A DNA stretch of 64,000 bases. Source: Coenobita brevimanus. Lineage: Eukaryota > Arthropoda > Malacostraca > Decapoda > Coenobitidae. Each line of letters begins with the position of its first letter. Positions within the stretch are counted from its first letter, which is position 1. The DNA lies in the NCBI GenBank assembly GCA_032717465.1, contig CM064713.1:1867501-1931500 (forward strand). The letters are read 5' to 3'. Made by a program: the position numbers and the translations under genes. The notes under the pieces are model-generated. The model made no database searches, was not told the DNA's origin, and saw only the letters and a program-made list of their open reading frames with translations. Shown piece after piece: positions 56,968 through 64,000 of this stretch.

Positions 56968-57345
56968 TTTCTATCTATCTGTCTATCTATTGCCAGACGC
57001 CACAATCCCGTTAGGGGTGGCTTGAGTTATTTGTTTTGTGGGGAAGGGCACTAAACCTCCACCAACCCACTTGTTGAAACGCAGGGAGCACCTATGATTT
57101 GGTTATACGGTTACCACCCAGTGTCGTAAATGGTTTCTTGGCTTACAGGAAACCATTTGGCTTGTCACTCAGTGTAAAGAAGCCTGTAAAGGAAAGAAAA
57201 GCAATAAGAAGTGACAGGAAAGATGGGGGAAATAAGAAGAGAGGAGGGCAGGCACAGAAAAAGAATGATAAAAGGTAAGGAAGAAATAGGCAGCACTGCA
57301 TTAAGTGTGTGGATGATGGTTGCCACCACCTACCACTAAATCCAC
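56968..57345 (-). repeat. Very short RTE 3' end next to a diverged family G copy
   Basis: CTATCTATCTGTCTATCTATTG followed by CCAGACGCCACAATCCCG is the last 50 bases or so of an RTE element on minus. After a short gap, TTTGGTTATACGGTTACCACCC, the palindrome (first arm AAATGGTTTCTTG) and a C/T-poor end ending near GCCACCACCTACCACT form a diverged family G copy without its tail. Confidence 0.6.
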
Positions 57346-57924
57346 CGATATATGATAAATCGGTAAGTGACAGGTTTTCACTTGATGCAATCCCATCGCA
57401 TACTGAGTCATGGCTGTATGTATTTCTTCGTTGTTAGTGTTGGAGTGTCGAAGTCAGATGTTGTCAAAGAAGGTCTAGTGATTTGTGTGTGACAACTGTT
57501 TTGTGTGTCTAATGTTACGTGGCTCTGTCATGCAATGATGGGTGGTGTGTTGGCACAGGCTGCCCTGTAGAACTGTGTACCTCTCTTATCAAACTATTCT
57601 CTAACAGGGAAGATTATGGTCTCAAAGTGTAGAAGACCTGTGGGAAAGGTTTTGGTGCAGTAGTAATGATGCATAGGGCACTGATCTAAATGATCTGCAA
57701 GGTGTTGTGGTGGATGATAGACAAGATGGTGGCCAATGCCAGGAAGTCACAAAACATCACTGGAGCAACATGGCAAACCAAATACTGTACTGTATATAAT
57801 GACATGGTGAATGAAAGCATCCAGCATAGTATACAGTACTATCTGTATTAAGGATGAAATATAAAAATTTGCCACCTGTTTGAAGAGTTTGCTTGAAATT
57901 CTTAACTTCTGGCAATTCCATGAC
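57346..57924. other. Unique sequence, no gene
   Basis: Nothing recognisable on either strand. Confidence 0.4.
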
Positions 57925-57926
57925 TG

Positions 57927-57984
<58 letters not shown>
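57925..57984. repeat. (TA)n microsatellite
   Basis: A run of about 28 TA units. A further (TA)n run at 58409-58426 lies on the other side of the inserted element. Confidence 0.95.
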
Positions 57985-57987
<3 letters not shown>

Positions 57988-58411
57988 TAAAACCTCAATA
58001 TAACTGACTTCAATAGACCAGAATTTGCTTTTATCAGACTCAAGGAGCTACCAGACTAAATTACAATATACCGGAAAAAGTCCGATAAAGCCAGAAGCAG
58101 TCCAGACTGCCTGACCACTTCAGGTTTGTTCACCACAAGAAGGTAAATAAAAGACATGTTTATCAGTGTACAGTACAGTATTATTACTGTTTAACATTAT
58201 ATCATTTGATTAAAGAAGGGAAGTTATAACTCAGTACAGTACTGCAATGGTAGTCAAAACCGTTTAAAAGCCATTCACACGATCCGGACTAATGTCTGAC
58301 ACATCAGAAAAAGTCCGGGTTAGCAGGGGGAAGTCTGGATGTCGCTTTTATTGGAATTTCGCATTTTTCAGAATGGCTTGGGCCCCAATTAGTCCGTTAT
58401 AGTGAGGTCTT
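57985..58411. mobile_element. Tigger/pogo-like non-autonomous element in (TA)n
   Basis: The left end is CAGTAAAACCTCAATATAAC. The right end, in reverse complement, is TAAGACCTCACTATAACGGAC, with the last bases eroded. Inner repeats of GAAAAAGTCCG occur near both ends. This terminal sequence is typical of pogo/Tigger elements of the Tc1/mariner group, which insert at TA. Here the target lay within a TA microsatellite. No transposase is encoded in 427 bases. Confidence 0.6.
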
Positions 58412-59261
58412 ATATATATATATATAGTGCATAGCACAGTTTATGTTTCCACAGTATGGTATGGAGGGAATCTGATTCACCATACTCATAAAAAAAATCT
58501 TCTTTACAGTTTATTATATAATATTTACAAGTTATATTGCATATTCTGTATATATACACTACAGAAATTATGTTAAATAATTATGTATCAAACACTCAAG
58601 ATAAAGGAATGAGGCAAAAAATGTATGCTAAGGTAATAAGCTGTAGACATGTATTATAGATATAACATAATGAAAGAAACAAAAGATAAAAAACTACAGG
58701 TGAAAGTACTGTAAAATTGAGCAATTACAGAGCCCTTGATAGAAGATGGCAGTACAATGACCAAGTAAACAAATTCACTAAGAAGTAGGTGTAGCTTTGT
58801 ATGACTTGATGAGTTAAAATTACACACCAGGGCGTAATTAAATAATATAAAATCTGGCATGATCCCATCTACCCTGTTTTTCCTGAACTTTTAAGACTGA
58901 CACCTAGTTGAATGGGCCCAAACAGTAATGTATAAATTAAAGAGAAGCAAGTACTCTGACATCCCTCTAAATGCCTTAGTTTTAACAGTTTGCTTGTAAA
59001 ATCTTAATTGGCATTACTCAAGAATTTGGGATACTGGTAATTTCAATAATGGAAATGCCGATCTCAGTTCACTGAACACAGTAGCCATCAGCCATATTTG
59101 CCAGTTATTAAACTGTGAACAGTAGATCAGGAGTTCTGAACCTGGAGAAAATAACCCTACATGAGATAATATGGATTTTTGTTATGTGCTTAAAAAAAAA
59201 AAAAAAAAAAAAAAAAAAGTATTTAATTACATTCATCATCCTAGCCCAGTTTCACAGGTTT
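58412..59261. other. A/T-rich sequence, no gene
   Basis: Unique-looking sequence with a poly(A) run near 59190. A 68-codon frame on minus (58654-58860) has no recognisable domain and I do not call it. Confidence 0.4.
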
Positions 59262-59565
59262 GCAATGAATGAGATATAGTGCAAGGCTCCTTTATCTCTC
59301 TGAGGATGCAAATCATACAAGTCTGAGGATATGAATTTTGTTGAAAAAGACTTTACTGATCTATCATAAGAACCACAATGTCTTAAAAACTTCCCTGCTA
59401 ATACCTATACACCAGTCCTTTATGAGACAGCCCTAGCATGTATTCAATATGGGTATTAGCACTGAAGTGTTGACAAGCTATGGTGTATGGTATGTAGGAA
59501 GACTGCTAGGTCTCATGGAACGGGTTGGTAAGCCAATGATAGGAGTCGGGGAGGGGTGGGGGGGA
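59262..59565 (+). mobile_element. tRNA-derived SINE, family B, copy 3 (diverged)
   Basis: TATACACCAGTCCTTTATGAG, ACAGCCCTAGCATGTATTC, GGTGTATGGTATGTAGG and GACTGCTAGGTC match the body of the copies at 2608 and 28544. The tRNA-like head is no longer recognisable. Confidence 0.65.
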
Positions 59566-60109
59566 AGTTAATCCTGGTTCATGCAAGGTACAGTATAACA
59601 TACTTTTGCTTGCAACATCATGGCAAACGTTGGTTGGTGGGGCTGTCACCATCTTCATGCCAGTAAAGGGAAGAGGCTTCCAGCCCTCCACTCCCACCCA
59701 TTTTAGTCACCTTTTGCAACATGTACAAATAAATTCTCTCTTCATTATACCCAGCAATAATTATACAGGGTGATTCACTACTGTGAGGCCCCACAAAAAT
59801 GCCAACATATCCATCAATTATAAACAGATTTAAATGAAACTCCGTACTAAAATACTCCAGTCTATGAAGTTATATACTGTTTTTGAGCAATTAGCAGACT
59901 TTGGAATTTAATGAAACATTAGCTGCAAATGAAATGCTGTTCTTTCACCTATGCCATGCTGGGTGGGCATTATTTGGTCAACTGCATTAAGCTAATGACC
60001 ATACCAAACTCTGTAACTGACTGCATATTTTTAATTCTTCTGATTTCACAGTAGATTTCCCTTTTCCCCTGACTGTGGGGTCACCTTGAGAGAAAAGGAT
60101 TTAAAAACA

Positions 60110-60240
60110 AGCCTCCCACACTTGACTACCTTTGGGGGGGGGAAAAAAAAAAAAAAAAAAAAAAAAATCAGTCATCATCATCATCCAGACCTCCTTTCCC
60201 ACCCTAGGGCAGGGTGAGGAATAGCAATGTCCAGAAAGCC
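60110..60240 (-). repeat. (GAT)n-tailed repeat, family E, copy
   Basis: On minus, AGGTGGGAAAGGAGGTC-like sequence ends in GATGATGATGATGACTGA and a poly(T) run. It is related to 61885-62155 on + and 5505-5695 on +. Confidence 0.45.
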
Positions 60241-60357
60241 CAAATTTGCTCAATGCAGTCATACCAAAGGATAAACTGCACCAACAATTCACTAGTCTGG
60301 AACACTGGACTCAAAAACATTTAAACGATGAAAAGAGACCACTGAAAAAACTTAGTA

Positions 60358-60570
60358 CATCATCATCATCATCTAATTGTGTTGCCTATGAGGGGCATAG
60401 AAGCCTGGGGCTAGGCAAGTTGGTCCTGACATTTAAGATGAGAGTGATCAGCCTCACTCATCCCTGAGTGGCATTACGCGAGCAATAAATCCCAACGACC
60501 CCTTAGATATAAATTGACACAGGGTCAATCTGGTTGGAGCACCTTAATTACCCACTAAACCACTAAATGA
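60358..60570 (-). repeat. Family G repeat, 3' part
   Basis: The copy runs from the (CATC)n tail through GGGGCTAGGCAAGTTGGTCC, GCCTCACTCATCCCTGAGTG and the tRNA-like boxes, then stops before the palindrome. Confidence 0.65.
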
Positions 60571-60984
60571 CCAGGACAATCCTAATGTGGTGTAACTGTG
60601 GATAAACTGTAATGAAGTGAAGAAAACAAGCACCATTTTTCACTTAATCAATTCTGAAAATACAAAAATTATTCTGGGGCCTTTGAATAATGAATCACTG
60701 TGTATATATACAGTCATTATATTGTATACTGTATTACAGAGTGACAAGGTCCTTTCTAGCTTGGAATACTGTATTAGGTTACCACACTTGTCACTTTCTT
60801 CACTGCAATTAATCCAATATCCCAGAATGTAAAATTATGGTTCACAGACCCAAAATTGGTTAAAGCAATTTTTTTTTAGTGTAAAGTACCGGTATTCTGC
60901 ACTCTATTAAATTCATGGTCATACCATTAAACAGGAGTTGCCATGTATATGCCAAAGCCAATTGCAGTTATGTCATAGTCATTA

Positions 60985-61465
60985 TCATCATCATCCAATC
61001 CTGTGCTGCCCCATCAGGAGTGTAAAAGCACAAGGCTAGGCAAGTTGGTCCTGACATTTAAAATAGAGTGACTGGCCTCACTCATCCCTGAGTGGCATTA
61101 GATGAGCAATAAACCCCAACCATCCTTTGGATATAAACCTGCACAGGCTCAATCCGGTTGGAGTGCCTTAATTACCCACGAAACCAACAGGCGCCATAAT
61201 TTGGTTAAATGGTTACCACCCAGCACTGTACATGCTTTTCTGGTGTACAGGAAACCATTTGGCTTGTCACTCAGAGTAGAGTCACCTGTAGATAGAAAGA
61301 GGAAAGAAGGAAGAAAAGAAAGAGAGAAGAGGGGGGAAGGAAAGAAAGACAGAAGAGGAAGGAAGGAAAGAAGGAAGGACGAGAAGAAAGGGCAGCCACC
61401 CGAGAGCAGCACCACATCAAGTGAGTGGATGGAAAGTAGTGCACTCACGTATTATGCCTCAGAAT
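60985..61465 (-). repeat. Family G repeat, full-length copy
   Basis: The copy is complete on minus, from the tail (CATCATCATCCAATCC) to the CACT end near 61450. One palindrome arm is mutated (CATGCTTTTCTG). The A/G-rich section gives a Lys/Glu/Arg-rich frame that is not a gene. Confidence 0.7.
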
Positions 61466-61884
61466 GTTTTATAAAATCTATATGAATGAAATGCAGTCTA
61501 ATAAAAGAACAAGAAATAAATAGCTATTACAAAAATGTGAACTGACTATTTTTTTAGTCTTCTAAATTATATTATCTTATCCATAATTTTTTAATAGGAT
61601 AAAGGCTGCAATGCAAGGAACAGGTTGAACAAGATGATATTTCAGTTAACATAATATCACTGTAACTAAACACATATATCAACAAGTTACCAGTAAGCTG
61701 AAAATCACAGTTATAATTTGTATACAATTTGCTTAACTCTATGTACAGTAATGAATTATGTAATTAATTTTACATCCAGCCATTAAATTATTTTGCTTTC
61801 GAGCAATACAAATGATGCTACACAGACTACCATGAAGGGATGCATATAAACTGATATGTGGATGGTTGCATGTATGGTTGCTGT
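61466..61884. other. A/T-rich sequence, no gene
   Basis: Nothing recognisable. Confidence 0.4.
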
Positions 61885-62155
61885 TATTTATTATCTGGGA
61901 TTATTTGGCACCCCTTGTGAGCATGGCAGCGTCTGGACTGACTCAACCAGATATGTTTGTGTGAAGCTGCAGAATGTGGTGAATGCTTTTTGGCGTATCC
62001 GGTAGAGCCAGGATTCCGGGGGCATGAATGATGAGTGAATGGAAGTGTGGCCTATTTGGACTGGGCAAGTTTGTGCTGTCTGGACACTGCTACTCCTCAA
62101 CCTGCCCTTGGGTGGGAAAGGAGGTCCGGATGATGAATAATGATGATGATTATTT
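61885..62155 (+). repeat. (GAT)n-tailed repeat, family E, longest copy
   Basis: TTGGCACCCCTTGTGAGCATGG at the start is followed by GGTAGAGCCAGGATTCCGGG, TGGGCAAGTTTGTGCTGTCTG and GGGTGGGAAAGGAGGTCCGG, and the copy ends in GATGAATAATGATGATGAT. It may be a SINE, and GGATTCCGGGGGC might be a degenerate B box. Confidence 0.45.
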
Positions 62156-62689
62156 CAGTGGTGTCCTAGATGAGATGCAGCTTCTATCACAACTACTAAT
62201 ACAAAGCAGTGGATACTGAGGGGCCACATAATATGAAAATGCAATGGCCATATACCTAAGGTAAATATGGTGGCTCAATTTTAGGTATCCCTAATGGACA
62301 CAAATTCTTTCATAAGTCTCTGGCATGCTGGCTCATAATGATTTTTCACCTTATAATGACACATGCATCTGCCCTTGCAATAAGCATGCACCTTTTAAAA
62401 AACCTACTGGTGCAGGTAAAAACTTCGTTACTATTTCCATGTAGATATAGTATATAGCTGTTTTTGGAAATGACTGGGTTCTTGTTTGTTTTTATATTAA
62501 CTGGATAGAAGCAACAGGAGTTGAAATTTTATGCTACAATATGAAAAATATCATTCTCACAGACATACAATTTGATGTTTTACTATACTTCATTTACTGT
62601 AAGTGAAGATTTCTGTCCTTTTGCAGCCCATTTCCCACAGCACAATGGCAGAATAAAATATTACTGGAAGTGGAGATGTGGTATGGAGC

Positions 62690-63435
62690 ACAACTGCTTA
62701 AGAGTAAAAGCAGATAAAACAAAAGTGATGGTATCTAGGGTTGGGGGCTGCACCATCAAAGAAGAGGAAGAGTGGCCACGTGCGATTTGCCACAAGAGTG
62801 TGGGAAGTAATTCCATCCTGTGCAGTGTTTGTGATAAGGGGGTGCATAAGAGATATAGTGCTATTAGAGACAGACTGCAAAATAACACTGATTTCATATG
62901 TGCAGTGTGTTGGGCAGATATTTTGGAGATTGCCAGGCGCAGGCAGATTGACCTTGCTGGTGAGTCTCTTGAGTGTGTGGAAGAGTTTTGTTATTTGGGA
63001 GACACATTATGTGCTGGAGGTGGGGCAGGAACTAGCTCTGTGGCTAGAGTGAGGAGTGGTTGGAAGAAGTTCAGGGAGCTGTTGCCTCTCCTGAAACTGA
63101 GAGGGTTCTCTCTCTGTGCTAAGGGATCTTTGTATGCAGCATGTGCTAGGAGTGTAATGCCGTATGGTACTGAAACCTGGGCAGTAAAGGAAGAGGATAT
63201 TCGCAGGCTTATGCATACAGAAATGACAATGATTAAGTGGATGTGCAGTCCGTCCTTGAGTGCAGGGCCTGGGAAGGCTAGGTTTATGAAAGAAGAGCTG
63301 AGAGGGAGGATGGCACTGGAGTGTATTGGTGTTGTGATGAGGAGGGGTAGACTGAGATGGTTTGGGCATGTGGAGAGGATGGGGGATGATAACTGGGTGC
63401 AAAAAGTGAGAAGTGTTAATGTTGGGGTAGGGTAG
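62690..63435 (+). pseudogene. LINE2 C-terminal protein part
   Basis: In one frame it reads LRVKADKTKVMVSRVGG, CHKSVGSNSILCSVCDK, GVHKRYSAIRDRLQNNTDF and ICAVCW. It continues with SLECVEEFCYLGDTLCAGGG, VARVRSGWKKFRELLPLLK, PYGTETWAVKEEDIRRL and LRWFGHVERMGDDNWVQKV. After 63435 a one-base shift moves RGRPKKTWDEVTKRNLRVKG to another frame that ends with AAIR and a stop near 63548. Cysteines at the expected places include one loss (KRYS instead of KRCS), so the finger is probably damaged in this copy. Confidence 0.75.
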
Positions 63436-63600
63436 TGAGAGGTAGACCGAAAAAGACCTGGGACGAGGTCACTAAGCGTAACCTCAGGGTTAAGGGATTA
63501 AATAGGGAAGTTGCCAGAGATCAAGCAGCATGGACAGCCGCCATTAGGTGACCAGGGCCAACGCATGCAAGCATGTTGGAGCCTTGAAAAACGAAAAAGA
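62690..63600 (+). mobile_element. LINE2 3' half, second copy
   Basis: The copy is 5'-truncated within the end of the RT region and carries the Cys/His cluster and the full LINE tail. The 3' end has GCATGCAAGCATGTTGGAGCC and finishes in AAAACGAAAAAGAAAC. It aligns with the minus-strand element at 20845-22900 after removing that element's two family G insertions. Confidence 0.75.
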
Positions 63601-63667
63601 AACTACTGCCAAACATTCTTCCCACAGAACTCTGCGAGCAGCACCATATTCTAGTGTTAATCTCTTG

Positions 63668-64000
63668 TTCTATCTATCTATCCATTGCAAGACACCCTAA
63701 TCCTGTAAGGGGTGGCCACAAACAAATCGCCTCCATGTCTCACTGTTCCCTGCCACTTTGCTGCCCTCCCCCCAACTCACCCCCCTTCTCTCATATACCT
63801 CTCCCTTCCATCCCTCTCCCCCTTCCTCCACCTCACTCACATACACTCTCCTCATTAGTCTCTCATTTCCATCCTCTCCACATGGCCAAACCACCTCAAT
63901 GCATTTCTCCTAATGCTTTCTATTACATCCATATCCACACCATGATGCTTTTTCACTTCGTCATTTGTCAGTCTGTCTCTCCACATAACTGTGTGCTCCT
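63668..64000 (-). mobile_element. RTE 3' end, copy G, running off the window
   Basis: From (TAGA)n at 63671-63684 the minus strand enters the tail FVCGHPLQD, the ERYMREGG-like part with a 30-base deletion, RVYVSEVE, MRNALRWFGHVEM and LTNDEVKKHHGVDMDV. The rest lies beyond the window end. Confidence 0.75.

Noticed and set aside
61102..61485. Lys/Glu/Arg-rich ORF that looks like a nuclear protein
   Set aside because: It is the antisense of the C/T-rich section of a family G repeat.

Overview
This window reads as animal nuclear DNA, most likely from a decapod crustacean or a related arthropod. The reasons are a split gene with large repeat-filled introns, many RTE-type retrotransposons ending in (TAGA)n, several tRNA-derived SINE families, abundant microsatellites and very long C/A-rich satellites. 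The species is inferred and cannot be read directly from the sequence. Nothing bacterial, viral or plasmid-like is supported.

Left third (about 2.4-16.6 kb). The one confidently recognised host gene lies on the + strand. It is the 3' half of TRIT1, tRNA dimethylallyltransferase, in five exons (2432-2576, 3738-3992, 5742-5813, 9622-9781, 16403-16563). The joins keep frame and the last exon carries the family's C-terminal C2H2 finger and stop codon. The 5' exons lie outside the window. The introns hold two RTE retrotransposons (7.69-9.42 kb on +, 10.17-13.35 kb on -), SINEs and a cluster of (ATGG)n-tailed repeats (called family G here), one of which ends about 20 bases before the last splice acceptor. 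The first intron appears to use a GC donor.

Middle (18.6-24 kb). A third RTE copy is followed by a second, different non-LTR retrotransposon on the - strand (LINE2). LINE2 has a PHD-like Cys/His cluster after its reverse transcriptase and is interrupted by two family G insertions. A second LINE2 3' half lies at 62.7-63.6 kb.

Satellite block (24.4-51 kb). Two diverged arms, about 24.43-30.08 and 46.74-50.94 kb, are inverted repeats of each other. They flank a core that holds a hAT-type transposase remnant, a direct duplication of a roughly 4.5-kb composite unit (31.3-35.5 and 35.5-40.0 kb, with a truncated third unit), a 4.2-kb C/A-rich satellite, and a short non-satellite island at 45.4-46.4 kb. 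Each composite unit contains a LINE 3' remnant, two non-autonomous hAT-like elements with 8-bp target duplications, an exon-like 110-bp segment, C/A satellite, and a 1.85-kb element with inverted ends. The island carries paired E2F-like and CRE motifs, a CCAAT box, two CTCF-like motifs and a double hairpin.

Right end (51-64 kb). This is mostly non-coding. There is a tentative two-exon small ORF on the - strand (56.36 to 52.43 kb), a short + strand C-terminal-looking coding segment (54.56-54.66 kb), a Tigger-like element inserted in (TA)n, and further SINE and LINE copies. Most long open frames in the window are translations of satellites or antisense shadows of retrotransposons, and are not reported as genes.
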